Assembly (NCBI RefSeq): GCF_036452155.1
Contig: NZ_JAWJZY010000002.1
DNA from: Sorlinia euscelidii
GTDB lineage: Bacteria > Pseudomonadota > Alphaproteobacteria > Acetobacterales > Acetobacteraceae
Strand: one strand, 5' to 3'
Length of the DNA stretch: 64,000 bases
Position numbers and translations under genes: made by a program. Each line of letters starts with the position of its first letter. Position 1 is the first letter of the stretch. Below, piece by piece: positions 8,917 to 18,809 of this stretch. Under the pieces are notes generated by a model. The model made no database searches, was not told where the DNA came from, and worked only from the letters and a program-made list of their open reading frames with translations.

Positions 8917-11070
8917 ATGTTTAACCACCACAAAAAAACCATTGAATGGGCCGGAAGCGAGCTGACCCTCGAAACCGGCAAGATCGCCCGACAGGCGGAT
9001 GGCGCGGTTCTCGTCACCTACGGTGAGACTTCCGTCCTCTGCACAGCTGTAGGGGCCAAAACGGTCAAGCCCGGGCAGGATTTCTTCCCTCTGACAGTCA
9101 ATTATCAGGAGAAGAGCTACGCAGCCGGTAAAATCCCCGGCGGTTTCTTCAAGCGTGAAGGGCGGCCTTCCGAAATTGAAACCCTGACTTCCAGATTGAT
9201 CGACCGCCCCATTCGTCCGCTCTTTCCTGCGAATTTCCTCAATGAGGTGCAGGTGACGGCGACAGTGCTGAGCCACGATCGCAGACATGACTCGGGCATT
9301 ATCGCGTTGATCGGCTGCTCGGCTGCGCTGACATTGTCCGGCATACCTTTCCAGGGGCCGGTGGGCGCGGCCCGCGTCGGGCGCATTGATGGCGAACTGG
9401 TCATCAACCCCACCGTGGACAGGATGCCGGAGAGCACGCTTGACCTCGTCGTCGCCGGCACGAAAGACGGCGTGCTTATGGTTGAGTCAGAAGCGCAGGA
9501 ACTCTCCGAGGATGAGATGCTCGCGGCGGTCATGAAAGGGCATGAGGCTTTCCAGCCGGTGCTCGACCTGATTTGCGACCTCGCTGAACTGGCTGCGCGT
9601 GAGCCCTGGAAGCTGCCGGAACCGTCCAAAGAGGCGCTGAAACTCCGTGAACGCGTTGGTAAACTCGCGACAAAGCCCATCACGGACGCCTATAAGGAAA
9701 AGCAAAAGCAGAAACGTCAGGAGAAGATTGCCGACGTCAAGGAACGCGTCATGGCGGCCCTTGAGAAAGACGGGTTGGACCTTGAAGCCGCCAAGCCGAT
9801 GCTCAAGGAGGTTGAAGCGCAGGTTGTGCGCGGGTCCATCCTCAAAACCGGGCTGCGTATTGACGGGCGGGATCTCAAAACGGTCCGGCCGATCGTCTCG
9901 GAAGTCAACGCGCTGCGTCAGGTGCATGGCTCCGCCTTGTTCACACGGGGTGAAACGCAGGCACTCGTCATTGCCACCCTCGGCGGACCGCAGGATGGTC
10001 AGGTGATTGATGCGATTGAAGGTGAGCATCGCTCCAACTTCATGCTGCATTACAACTTCCCACCTTATTCAGTCGGTGAGTGCGGTCGTATGGGGAGCCC
10101 GGGCCGGCGTGAAATCGGCCATGGTAAACTGGCATGGCGCGCCATTCATCCGCTTCTGCCCAGCAAGACGGAATTCAACTTTACCATCCGTGTCGTCTCC
10201 GAAATCACGGAAAGTAATGGTTCATCCTCCATGGCGACCGTCTGCGGCACCTCTCTTGCCCTGATGGATGCGGGTGTCCCCCTGCGTAAACCTGTTGCCG
10301 GTATCGCCATGGGCCTTATTAAAGAGGATCGCGCCATGGCGGTGCTGACAGACATCCTTGGTGATGAGGATCATCTTGGCGACATGGACTTCAAGGTCGC
10401 CGGGACAAGAGACGGCGTGACCGCCTTACAGATGGATATCAAGATTACATCCATCACGAAGGATATCATGAAGACCGCTCTGGAGCAGGCGCGTGACGGG
10501 CGACTGCATATTCTGGGGGAGATGGCCAAAGCGCTTGAGTCAGGTCGTCCAACGGTTTCGGATAATGCCCCAAAAGTCACAACCCTGACGGTGCCGAAGG
10601 AGAAAATCCGGGATGTTATCGGGTCAGGTGGCAAAGTCATTCGTGATATTTCCGAAACATCCGGCGCACGTGTCGATATTGCAGATGACGGCACCGTCAC
10701 CATCACAGCCCAGAATAATGATCAGGCCAAAATGGCAATCTCCCGCATCGAGGCCATTACGGCTGAGCCGGAAGTCGGTCGTATCTATGATGGCAAAGTC
10801 GTCAAGACGGCTGATTTCGGGGCGTTCGTCAATTTCCTTGGCCCGCGTGATGGCCTCGTCCATATTTCGGAATTGGCCAATAGCCGGGTTTCCCGCACGA
10901 CGGACATTGTCAAGCAGGGTGACCAGGTCAAAGTCAAGGTGATTGGTTTTGATGATCGCGGCAAAGTAAAACTGTCGATGCGGGTTGTCGATCAGGAATC
11001 GGGTGCCGATATAAGCGACACAGTCGGTGATAAGCCGTCCCGCGCGCCACGCCAGCGCGACGGCGAATGA
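8917..11070 (+). CDS. pnp: Polyribonucleotide nucleotidyltransferase (PNPase)
   Basis: PNPase degrades RNA 3'-5' by phosphorolysis and is part of the degradosome. The 717 residues show two RNase PH domains (TGKIARQADGAVLVTYG near the start; FTRGETQALV, GKLAWRAIHPLLP and MDFKVAGTRDGVTALQMDIK in the second), a KH domain (VIGSGGKVIRDISE at about 567) and an S1 domain (GRIYDGKVVKTADFGAFVNF). All conserved blocks appear intact. It has its own 5' leader after rpsO. Confidence 0.97.
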   Translation: MFNHHKKTIEWAGSELTLETGKIARQADGAVLVTYGETSVLCTAVGAKTVKPGQDFFPLTVNYQEKSYAAGKIPGGFFKREGRPSEIETLTSRLIDRPIRPLFPANFLNEVQVTATVLSHDRRHDSGIIALIGCSAALTLSGIPFQGPVGAARVGRIDGELVINPTVDRMPESTLDLVVAGTKDGVLMVESEAQELSEDEMLAAVMKGHEAFQPVLDLICDLAELAAREPWKLPEPSKEALKLRERVGKLATKPITDAYKEKQKQKRQEKIADVKERVMAALEKDGLDLEAAKPMLKEVEAQVVRGSILKTGLRIDGRDLKTVRPIVSEVNALRQVHGSALFTRGETQALVIATLGGPQDGQVIDAIEGEHRSNFMLHYNFPPYSVGECGRMGSPGRREIGHGKLAWRAIHPLLPSKTEFNFTIRVVSEITESNGSSSMATVCGTSLALMDAGVPLRKPVAGIAMGLIKEDRAMAVLTDILGDEDHLGDMDFKVAGTRDGVTALQMDIKITSITKDIMKTALEQARDGRLHILGEMAKALESGRPTVSDNAPKVTTLTVPKEKIRDVIGSGGKVIRDISETSGARVDIADDGTVTITAQNNDQAKMAISRIEAITAEPEVGRIYDGKVVKTADFGAFVNFLGPRDGLVHISELANSRVSRTTDIVKQGDQVKVKVIGFDDRGKVKLSMRVVDQESGADISDTVGDKPSRAPRQRDGE

Positions 11071-11129
11071 TGTGAAGAAGCAGGGTGGCCGCAAAGGCGC
11101 GGCCACTCGAGTGGAGTTCTGCATAAGAC

Positions 11130-12560
11130 ATGAAGTTACTCGACACGGTCAGAATGGCTGGACGCGAGGTGCTTCCGCTCGTAGAGGGTGGTAAGGGCGT
11201 CTCTGTGTCGACTGGTATTTCGGCCGGGCACTGGGCGCTGCAAGGCGGCGTCGGCACCGTTTCCGCAGTCAATGCCGATAGTTACGATGTGGATGGTCGG
11301 CCCATTCCGCAGATTTATCATGCCAGGACGCGTCGTGAGCGCCAGGAAGAGCTCATTCGTTACGCTATTGATGGCGGTGTGACCCAGGTGAAAGCGGCGC
11401 GTGACATTGCGGGCGGCCAGGGGATGATCAACGTCAATTTCCTCTGGGAGATGGGCGCGGCGGAGCGGGTGATTGAGGGCATTCTCGACCGTATCCCGGG
11501 GATGGTCGATGGGCTGACCTGCGGTGCCGGCATGCCCTATCGCCTCGCCGATATTGCGGTGCGCCACAATGTCTGGTTTTACCCGATCGTTTCATCGGCT
11601 CGTGCTTTCAATGCCTTATGGAAGCGCTCCTACCATAAAGCGGCGGAGCGCCTGGCCGCCGTCGTATACGAGGACCCTTGGCGCGCAGGCGGCCATAATG
11701 GCCTCTCCAACAGTGAAGACCCCAATGTCCCGCAGGACCCCTATCCCCGCGTCAAAGCTTTGCGGGACACGATGCGCCAATATGGGTTGGGGGAGCTCCC
11801 CATTATCATGGCGGGCGGCGTGTGGCGTCTCGATGAGTGGCAGGATTGGATCGGCAATCCGGAACTTGGCCCCATTGTGTTTCAATTCGGCACGCGGCCT
11901 TTACTCACGATTGAAAGCCCGATCCCGGAGGCGTGGAAACGGCGCCTGCGCACCGTCAAAAAAGGCGATGTTTATCTCAACCGTTTTTCTCCCACCGGTT
12001 TTTACTCTTCCGCCGTCAATAACAGCTTCATGCAGGACCTCCGGGCACGTAGCGCGCGGCAGATCGCTTTCAGCACGGAGGCGGTTGGCCATCATGACAC
12101 CATGCTCAGTATCGGGGTGCGTCGCCGTGAAGTCTTTGTTAGTCAGGAGGATTTTGAACTCGCCGAAGCCTGGCGTCAGGTTGGCTATACTGAGGCGCTG
12201 CGCACGCCGGACGCCACGCTGATTTTCGTGACGCCTGAAAATGCGCGCCAGATCCTTGCGGATCAGGCAGCATGCATGGGTTGCCTCTCCGAATGCCGAT
12301 TTTCAAATTGGAGCCAGTCGCGGCCCGGCTTCACGACGGGCGTCAAGGCCGACCCGAGATCTTTCTGCATCCAGAAAAGCCTGCAGAATATTGCGCACAT
12401 CCCCGATCAAATCTCTGAAATTGAGGCGGATGAAATCGCCGATCATAACCTCATGTTCGGCGGCACAAATGCCTGGCGCTTCGCGCAAGACCCTTTCTAC
12501 TCCAATGGCTTCGTGCCTACCGTGAAGGAACTCGTCGAACGCATCAGATCGGGCCAGTAA
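11130..12560 (+). CDS. Nitronate monooxygenase-like FMN protein
   Basis: A 476-residue TIM-barrel protein of the 2-nitropropane dioxygenase/FabK-like family. It has GISAGHWALQGGVGTVSA near the N-terminus, EDPWRAGGHNGLSN (the family's glycine-histidine FMN/substrate segment), PIIMAGGVW and FQFGTRPLLT. The long C-terminal part has a CMGCLSEC cluster that the short nitronate monooxygenases lack. Family members oxidise alkyl nitronates or act as NAD(P)H-dependent flavin reductases; the substrate here is not evident. It lies 59 bp after pnp and converges with the DUF1489 gene. Confidence 0.75.
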   Translation: MKLLDTVRMAGREVLPLVEGGKGVSVSTGISAGHWALQGGVGTVSAVNADSYDVDGRPIPQIYHARTRRERQEELIRYAIDGGVTQVKAARDIAGGQGMINVNFLWEMGAAERVIEGILDRIPGMVDGLTCGAGMPYRLADIAVRHNVWFYPIVSSARAFNALWKRSYHKAAERLAAVVYEDPWRAGGHNGLSNSEDPNVPQDPYPRVKALRDTMRQYGLGELPIIMAGGVWRLDEWQDWIGNPELGPIVFQFGTRPLLTIESPIPEAWKRRLRTVKKGDVYLNRFSPTGFYSSAVNNSFMQDLRARSARQIAFSTEAVGHHDTMLSIGVRRREVFVSQEDFELAEAWRQVGYTEALRTPDATLIFVTPENARQILADQAACMGCLSECRFSNWSQSRPGFTTGVKADPRSFCIQKSLQNIAHIPDQISEIEADEIADHNLMFGGTNAWRFAQDPFYSNGFVPTVKELVERIRSGQ

Positions 12561-12599
12561 CGCGGCCTTGACTGCCCGTCGCTTTATTCTGATGCGTTT

Positions 12600-13034
12600 C
12601 TAAAGCAGGCATAACTCAGTGAGTGCTTTGCGCAGGTGGGTCGGCATAGCGTGTAGCAAATTCTCATCCCGCGCGGTGAGGTCAGGCGGTGCGTCCTCGG
12701 GCTTATAATAGCGCCATCCCTGAAAGGGCCGCATCGGTCGTGGCTGCACCGAAATAACTTCCGGCGCGACGAGTATCATCGTGCCCTCCTGCCCATCATG
12801 GCGCGTGTGTGGCTTAAAGCGGATGATGGATTGTCGGGCGGCGACGAAGCCCGCGATGACGCGATAAATCGAGCCTTTCCCGGCAATTTCATCGGCGCGT
12901 TTCGGTTGGGTGCGGGTGTAAATCACGTGCAAGCCGTCATGCCGATCGCCTTCACGCACACGTTGCGCGAGTTCCTCAACGTTCGCACAACCGGGGGTAA
13001 GTTTAATCAGGTGCAGCACAGCGGTTAATATCAC
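12600..13034 (-). CDS. DUF1489 family protein
   Basis: About 140 residues with the DUF1489 hallmarks: HLIKL at the start, KRADEI, GSIYRVIAGFVAARQSI, and MRPFQGWRYYKPEDAPPDL near the C-terminus. The family is widespread in Alphaproteobacteria and has no known function. The start could be GTG 13034 or GTG 13019; neither has an obvious ribosome binding site. Its 3' end faces the flavoprotein gene across 39 bp. Confidence 0.8.
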   Translation of the reverse strand: MILTAVLHLIKLTPGCANVEELAQRVREGDRHDGLHVIYTRTQPKRADEIAGKGSIYRVIAGFVAARQSIIRFKPHTRHDGQEGTMILVAPEVISVQPRPMRPFQGWRYYKPEDAPPDLTARDENLLHAMPTHLRKALTELCLL

Positions 13035-13137
13035 TTGTTACGAGAAATGCCGGTTCAGCTTTCAAGATGAGCGTGCGGTGCATTCCGGTCAAGCGAAGTT
13101 TCGACAGTTAAGCCTGTCCCATCACGCTCGCAATCCC

Positions 13138-14361
13138 TTACAGCACAAGCGCAGCGAGAAGCGCTTCAAGACGGATGCGACCTGAGTCGGTTGCGGCAAT
13201 ATGTCCATTCTCGTAAGTGAGATAACCCTCATCCCGGGCCGCTTCCAAAATGGCGGCGTCGAGGCAATCCTGCAGGTTCTGCCCTGTTTTGCGCACAAAG
13301 CTTTCCGACGACAGGCCCTCTTGCAGGCGCAGACCCATCAGCAGGGCCTCACGCGCGCGCGCCTCGGCCCCCAGAGACGTTTCCGCCTTTGTGCCATGAC
13401 CCTCCTGATTGACGTGCTCGAGCCAGAGGGAAGGGGCGCGATGCCGCCTTGCCGCCCATTTCTGCACGCCGCCAGCAGGGTCTACGCACGTTAAACGACT
13501 ATGCGCCCCCGGGCCGATGCCAAGATAATCGTCATAGCGCCAATAAGCGAGATTATGGCGACTCTCCGCGCCGGGCCGCGCGTAATTGGAGACTTCATAG
13601 GCTCTGAGCCCGTGAAGCGCCGCGATTTCGCCCGTCACCTCGTAGAACCTTGCGGCTTCATCACCATCGGGCAGGATCAGCCGCCCCTGCCGGGCTTCAG
13701 CCTCAAACTTCGTCCCGGGCTCGATCGTCAATTGGTAAAGGGATAAATGATCGGATGCGAGGGTAAGCGCCTGATGAAGCTCGCCCCGCCATGCTGAAAT
13801 CGTCTGGTCGGGGCGTGCATAAATCAAGTCAAATGAGACACGGTCAAAAAGATGGCGGGCCATCTCCAGCGCGCGGATGGCCTCACCCGCGTCATGCTGT
13901 CGTCCCAGCCGTTTCAAGGCCGCATCGTCAAGACTTTGCACACCGAGTGAGACGCGATTCACCCCGGCTTCCCGGATCGCGGCGAGGCGGGCTTGCTCCG
14001 TGCTCGTGGGATTAGCTTCCAACGTGACTTCCAAACAGTCGACAGGTTGGAAAAGCCGCGTCGCCTCGGTAATCAGCCGGGCAACATCTTCAGGGCGCAT
14101 GAGGGACGGTGTCCCGCCACCGAAAAAGATCGATGTCAGGCGGCGCTTGCCCAGCCGCGTTGCCTCATGGGCCAATTCCCGTTGCAGCGCCTCGACATAA
14201 ATTGCGTGCGGAATTTCGGGGAAAACATGGCTGTTAAAGTCGCAATAAGGGCACTTACTGAGGCAGAAGGGCCAATGAATATAAAGCGCCAGCCTGTCCT
14301 GCGGGGCGAGGCGCGCTGTCGCCCCGCCCGCGGCACCGGAAGAAATTACGTCATGCTGCAT
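13138..14361 (-). CDS. hemW: Radical SAM heme chaperone HemW
   Basis: HemW (formerly called an oxygen-independent coproporphyrinogen oxidase) binds a 4Fe-4S cluster and heme and is thought to insert heme into respiratory proteins. The cluster motif C33-X3-C37-X2-C40 follows LYIHWPF, as in the family, and FFGGGTPSLM is the glycine-rich SAM segment. It has the CX3CX2C pattern plus the HemW C-terminal domain (SRHNLAYWRYDDYLGIGPGAHSR in pieces). The gene is 5 bp downstream of kup on the same strand, so the two may be cotranscribed. Confidence 0.93.
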   Translation of the reverse strand: MQHDVISSGAAGGATARLAPQDRLALYIHWPFCLSKCPYCDFNSHVFPEIPHAIYVEALQRELAHEATRLGKRRLTSIFFGGGTPSLMRPEDVARLITEATRLFQPVDCLEVTLEANPTSTEQARLAAIREAGVNRVSLGVQSLDDAALKRLGRQHDAGEAIRALEMARHLFDRVSFDLIYARPDQTISAWRGELHQALTLASDHLSLYQLTIEPGTKFEAEARQGRLILPDGDEAARFYEVTGEIAALHGLRAYEVSNYARPGAESRHNLAYWRYDDYLGIGPGAHSRLTCVDPAGGVQKWAARRHRAPSLWLEHVNQEGHGTKAETSLGAEARAREALLMGLRLQEGLSSESFVRKTGQNLQDCLDAAILEAARDEGYLTYENGHIAATDSGRIRLEALLAALVL

Positions 14362-14366
14362 CGGAC

Positions 14367-16367
14367 TTAAATCGAGATTCTCACCCCGAATTCAACCACT
14401 CGGTCCGGCGGGATGCGGAAGAATTCCGTTACTGAAACGGCATTACGCGCGAGGAAGAGGAAAAGCCACATACGCCAAATAGGGAGTTTGGGCAGGGAAG
14501 AGCGCACGACAATCTCGCGTGACACGAAATAAGAAGCCTGGATGGGGTCAAACTCAATCCCGGCACTGCGGAGATCCTCCAGCGCGCGGGTGACATTGGG
14601 CAGCTCCATGAAGCCATAGCGCACAATGACGCGGTGAATATGCGGCGCCAGCTCCTGCACCGTGGCGCGATGTCCCCGCTCTGCCTCTGGCTGATTAAGG
14701 TTCTGCACCGTGACGAAAAAGATATTCTGATGCAGCACCTTATTATGGCGCAGATTATGCAGCAGGCAATTGGGCACGATGTTCGGGTCTGCCGTCAGAA
14801 ACACCGCCGTGCCCGGCACGCGCGGTGTGCGTGAATGGGGAAGCCGCGCGAGAAACGTGGCCATCGGAAGATTATCCGCCCGCTGGCGCTGCCGCACGAG
14901 GTTCCGCCCCCGCTGCCATGTCGTCATCATAATGGTCGCGCACAGGCCGATCGCCAGCGGCACCCATCCGCCTTCCGGGATTTTCAGCACGTTTGAGGTA
15001 AAGAATGAGGCATCGCTGAGGAAGAAAAATCCAAAAACAAGAGCGGTGAGCCATTTGCTCCATTTAAACACGCGATGAAACACAACGAGCGCCAGCAAGG
15101 TCGTGCAGACGAATGTGCCGGTCACGGCAATACCATAAGCGGCTGCGAGCGCGGAGGATGACCGGAACGCCAACACCAGCATCACCGCGCCAATCGCGAG
15201 CAACCAATTGAAGAAGGGCAGGTAGATCTGCGCCTCCTCATAAGGGTTGGTATGCTTGACGCGCATGCGCGGCAGATAACCCAGCAGCATCAGTTGCCGG
15301 AAAAGGGAGAACCCACCGGAAATACCCGCCTGACTGGCGATGACAGTGGCGAAGGTCGCCAGGATCAAAATGGGGATCTGCGCCCAATGCGGGGCCAGAT
15401 GGAAAAAAGGGTTCTGCAAGGCGTCGGGAGAGCGGATCAACAAAGCGCCCTGACCGAGATAATTCAGTGCAAGGGACGGTAAAACCAGGACGCACCAGGC
15501 ATATCGAATGGGCTGGCGGCCAAAATGCCCCATATCCGCATAAAGCGCTTCCGCCCCGGTGACAGAAAGCACAACGGACCCGAGTGCGATGAAGGAGAGG
15601 AAGCGGTGGTAGACGACAAATTGCGCAGCGTAATAGGGCGAGAGCGACAGGAGAATATGCGGGTTCTGCGCAATCGAGATCGCGCCCAGCGTGCCGATGA
15701 CGATGAACCATATCAGCATGATCGGCCCGAAGGCGCGGCCGATTTTCCCCGTGCCGAGGGCCTGTGCGCTGAAAAGAGCGATGAGGATGATGATGGCGAC
15801 GGGCACGACGACATGGGCGGCTGACGGTATGGAAACCTCAATCCCCTCAATGGCTGAAAGCACCGAGATGGCGGGCGTGATGATCCCATCGCCGAAAAAG
15901 AGGCACGCCCCGGCAATGCCAACCACACCGAGGAGCCATCGATATTGCGGTGTGTGGCAGACGCGCTGGGCAAGAGACATCAGCGCGACAATGCCCCCTT
16001 CACCATTATGGTCGGCCCGCATGATCAGCAGGACATATTTAAGCGTGACGACGATCATCAAAGCCCAGAAAGTCAGGCTCTCAAGCCCCATGATCTCCCA
16101 AGTGTGGATCGGGCGTTGGCCGCCGCCGATGATTTCGACAGAGGTCTGAAAAGCGTAAAGGGGGCTTGTGCCAATGTCACCGAAAACGACGCCGAGCACG
16201 CCCAGCAGGCCGGCGACACCGACCGGGGCGGATTTATGCCCGCCATCCCGCCCGAACTCCCGGATAAGTCCGGCTGTCACCTCATGAGGATGGGTTTCGG
16301 TTAGATGATGCCCCCCTTCATGATGGCCCTTATGGCCATGTTGAGAGCGGTCATGCGTTGAGGTCAT
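14367..16367 (-). CDS. kup: Low-affinity potassium transporter Kup
   Basis: Kup is a proton-coupled K+ importer in the inner membrane. The 666-residue protein has a histidine-rich cytoplasmic N-terminus (about 1-50), GVVFGDIGTSPLYAF (the diagnostic first-helix motif), roughly 12 transmembrane helices to about residue 480, and a soluble C-terminal domain (ELPNVTRALEDL). The gene lies between yggS and hemW. Its promoter must be in the 168 bp upstream gap (16368-16535), where I could not pick one out confidently. Confidence 0.96.
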   Translation of the reverse strand: MTSTHDRSQHGHKGHHEGGHHLTETHPHEVTAGLIREFGRDGGHKSAPVGVAGLLGVLGVVFGDIGTSPLYAFQTSVEIIGGGQRPIHTWEIMGLESLTFWALMIVVTLKYVLLIMRADHNGEGGIVALMSLAQRVCHTPQYRWLLGVVGIAGACLFFGDGIITPAISVLSAIEGIEVSIPSAAHVVVPVAIIILIALFSAQALGTGKIGRAFGPIMLIWFIVIGTLGAISIAQNPHILLSLSPYYAAQFVVYHRFLSFIALGSVVLSVTGAEALYADMGHFGRQPIRYAWCVLVLPSLALNYLGQGALLIRSPDALQNPFFHLAPHWAQIPILILATFATVIASQAGISGGFSLFRQLMLLGYLPRMRVKHTNPYEEAQIYLPFFNWLLAIGAVMLVLAFRSSSALAAAYGIAVTGTFVCTTLLALVVFHRVFKWSKWLTALVFGFFFLSDASFFTSNVLKIPEGGWVPLAIGLCATIMMTTWQRGRNLVRQRQRADNLPMATFLARLPHSRTPRVPGTAVFLTADPNIVPNCLLHNLRHNKVLHQNIFFVTVQNLNQPEAERGHRATVQELAPHIHRVIVRYGFMELPNVTRALEDLRSAGIEFDPIQASYFVSREIVVRSSLPKLPIWRMWLFLFLARNAVSVTEFFRIPPDRVVEFGVRISI

Positions 16368-16535
16368 GCAAATCGGCCTAAAATGAAAGGGCAGTATTCC
16401 AGCTGCGACCCCCAGGGACCCTTCATGCGGAACATGCGATTCTCTTCTGATACAGTGATCTCAGTCAAGCTGACAACCAGACAGCATCAACATCAAAGTC
16501 CGGGGTCCAAACCGGGTTGCATCACAAATCCGGTG

Positions 16536-17225
16536 TCAGGTGGCGGGAGGTTGGGACGCGCGCTGCCCGAAAATGGCAGTCCCCACGCGGATGAGCGTCG
16601 CCCCGCAATCGATCGCCGCTTCAAAGTCATTTGACATGCCCATTGAGATTTCCGGCAGATCGTGACGCGCGGCGAGAGAGGCGAGATAAGTGAAATGCGG
16701 TATCGGGTCATCTTTCTCAGGCGGGATACCCATCACCCCGACAAGCTGCGCGCCGAAGCGTTGACGGCACGATTCGATAAATGCATCCGCCGCATCACGG
16801 CCAATCCCGGATTTTTGTGGCTCACCCCCTGTATTGACCTGCACAAGCAGGCGTGGAAGGCGACCCTCCTGATCCGCCGCGCGGGCGATGGCATCGGCAA
16901 GGGCAGGGCGATCCAGCGTTTCAATGACATCGGCCATGCGGCAGGCATCCCGCGCTTTATTTGTCTGGAGCGTGCCGATCATGTGGAGTTGCAGGTCGGG
17001 AAAGCGCGACCGTAACGGGGGGAATTTCGCTCTGGCCTCCTGCACGCGGTTTTCTCCGAAGACATATTGCCCCGCCCCAAGCGCCGCCAATACTGCGTCC
17101 TGCGGATGGAATTTGCTGACCGCGACAAGCCTGACAGCGCCCTCCGGCCGCGCAGCGCGCGTACAGGCGACGCGCATCCTTTCGCGTATGGCGTTGAGAC
17201 TTTCAGCAATAGCGAGGCCCGTCAT
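16536..17225 (-). CDS. YggS/PROSC family PLP homeostasis protein
   Basis: YggS-type proteins bind pyridoxal phosphate and maintain free PLP levels without a known enzymatic reaction. The PLP lysine is K38 in LVAVSKFHP. YVFGENRVQEA, LHMIGTLQTNKA, VQVNTGGEPQKSG and ISMGMSNDFEAAI complete the family pattern. ATG 17225 gives 229 residues, the usual length, with a GAAGGAG ribosome binding site; the frame is open further upstream but that extension is not family-like. It is divergent from rsmB with 94 bp between. Confidence 0.93.
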   Translation of the reverse strand: MTGLAIAESLNAIRERMRVACTRAARPEGAVRLVAVSKFHPQDAVLAALGAGQYVFGENRVQEARAKFPPLRSRFPDLQLHMIGTLQTNKARDACRMADVIETLDRPALADAIARAADQEGRLPRLLVQVNTGGEPQKSGIGRDAADAFIESCRQRFGAQLVGVMGIPPEKDDPIPHFTYLASLAARHDLPEISMGMSNDFEAAIDCGATLIRVGTAIFGQRASQPPAT

Positions 17226-17319
17226 TGTGGCAACTCCTTCTTCAATCCAGGGTCGTGCGCGCACCCTCCATATCGCGTCAGGGGTGGCCTCGCGGCGCGT
17301 GACATGCGATAGGCTAAGC

Positions 17320-18663
17320 ATGCGTCAAGACAAGTCTCTTATATCCCGTTCCGATCCCACCCGCGACCTTGCTTTCGATATCCTGACCGGCATCTTCGAG
17401 CATCGACGCATGTTGGAAACGACGATGGATCGGAGCAGCATCAAAGCAGGGCGGGATCGCGCCAGCGCCCACCGCCTTGCCGCGACAGTCTTGCGGCATT
17501 ATGGCAGCATGACCGAGCTTCTGCGTCCTTTGCTTAAAAAAGAGCCCCCTGTACCCGTGCTATGCGGGCTCCTTATGGGCGTGGCGCAGCTTCGTTATCT
17601 GGAGACGCCGCCACATGCCGCGGTCAGCACGGTCGTCGCTCTGCTGCGTCGACGACGCCTGACGCCTTTCGCGGGGCTGGCCAATGCGGTTCTGCGTCGC
17701 GTTGCAAGAGAGGGTGCGGAACTTGAAGCGGGACTGGATCATGAGCGCCTCGACATTCCGCCCTGGCTGTGGAGCGCCTGGGGAGACCGGGCGCGCGCCA
17801 TTGCCGCTGGCCTTTATCAGGAAGCGCCCCTTGATATCCGCCTTAAGCCCGGCATCGCGCCGCCTATGGCGCTGCCGGCAGGGCGCGACATGTCGCCTGA
17901 GACAGGCGACGATACGGAGGATTCCACGCGGGATGATCTGCCCCGTATTGCACCGCGCCTGTTACCGAATGGTTCGGCGCGCTACCCTGCGGGAACGCGC
18001 GTCACCCTTCTTGACGGGTTTGAGGAAGGGCAGTTCTGGGTGCAGGATGCGGCGGCTGCAATGCCTGTGCTTCTGATGGGCGCGGTTGCGGGTAAAAATG
18101 TGATTGATCTCTGCGCGGCACCCGGGGGAAAGACAGCGCAGCTTGCCAGCCAGGGTGCGCATGTGACCGCTGTGGAGCGGGATGCGACGCGTATGCGCTT
18201 CCTCAAGGAAAATATGAAGCGTTTGGACCTTGAAGTTACCTGTGTTCAGGCGGATGCCATGACGTGGCGGCCGAAAGATAAGGCCGATATGGTGCTGTTG
18301 GATGCGCCTTGTTCCGCCACCGGGACATTTCGCCGTCATCCTGATGTTCTTTGGGTCAAGCGCCCGCGCGACATTCTTTCCCTCACGCAGCAGCAGGACA
18401 GGTTGATTGACGCGGCCCACGAAATGTTACCGCCGGGCGGCACGATGATCTATGCTGTATGTTCCCTTCAGGATGAGGAAGGGCCGGATCGCGTGCAAGC
18501 TGCCTGCGCGCGCGGATGGGCGTTGCATCCATTTACCGAAAAGGAAGCAGGCGCCATGTCCTTCGCCGTGACGGCGTCAGGCTGTTTCCGCACGCATCCG
18601 GGGATGTGGCCGGAGGAAGGCGGGCTCGACGGGTTTTTCGTGGCGCGGTTGAAGCGTATATAA
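17320..18663 (+). CDS. rsmB: 16S rRNA cytosine(967)-C5-methyltransferase RsmB-like
   Basis: The N-terminal ~140 residues form a NusB-like RNA-binding domain, and the C-terminal part is a Rossmann methyltransferase. The SAM loop is LCAAPGGKTAQLA. DAPCSATGTFRRHPD holds one catalytic cysteine and YAVCSLQDEEG the second, the two-Cys arrangement of m5C RNA methyltransferases. ATG 17320 gives 447 residues. The frame is open far upstream over yggS, but that part is antisense shadow. An acidic insert (about 190-215) separates the two domains. Confidence 0.93.
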   Translation: MRQDKSLISRSDPTRDLAFDILTGIFEHRRMLETTMDRSSIKAGRDRASAHRLAATVLRHYGSMTELLRPLLKKEPPVPVLCGLLMGVAQLRYLETPPHAAVSTVVALLRRRRLTPFAGLANAVLRRVAREGAELEAGLDHERLDIPPWLWSAWGDRARAIAAGLYQEAPLDIRLKPGIAPPMALPAGRDMSPETGDDTEDSTRDDLPRIAPRLLPNGSARYPAGTRVTLLDGFEEGQFWVQDAAAAMPVLLMGAVAGKNVIDLCAAPGGKTAQLASQGAHVTAVERDATRMRFLKENMKRLDLEVTCVQADAMTWRPKDKADMVLLDAPCSATGTFRRHPDVLWVKRPRDILSLTQQQDRLIDAAHEMLPPGGTMIYAVCSLQDEEGPDRVQAACARGWALHPFTEKEAGAMSFAVTASGCFRTHPGMWPEEGGLDGFFVARLKRI

Positions 18664-18809
18664 AATTGTCGCGTTCTGAAATGTCGGGTTTGTTCTTCCA
18701 TCATCTCATCAGGATCAATCGTCGCTTAACACGCCGGTATTGCGCGCGTCGCCCCAATATGGGAAGTCACGGCGTCCTGATGGGAAAATATTTAGGTCAG
18801 GTTAGTTGG

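Noticed and set aside
16888..17319. Upstream extension of the rsmB frame to give 591 residues
   Set aside because: These residues are antisense to yggS and not methyltransferase-like; the NusB-like domain starts at 17320.
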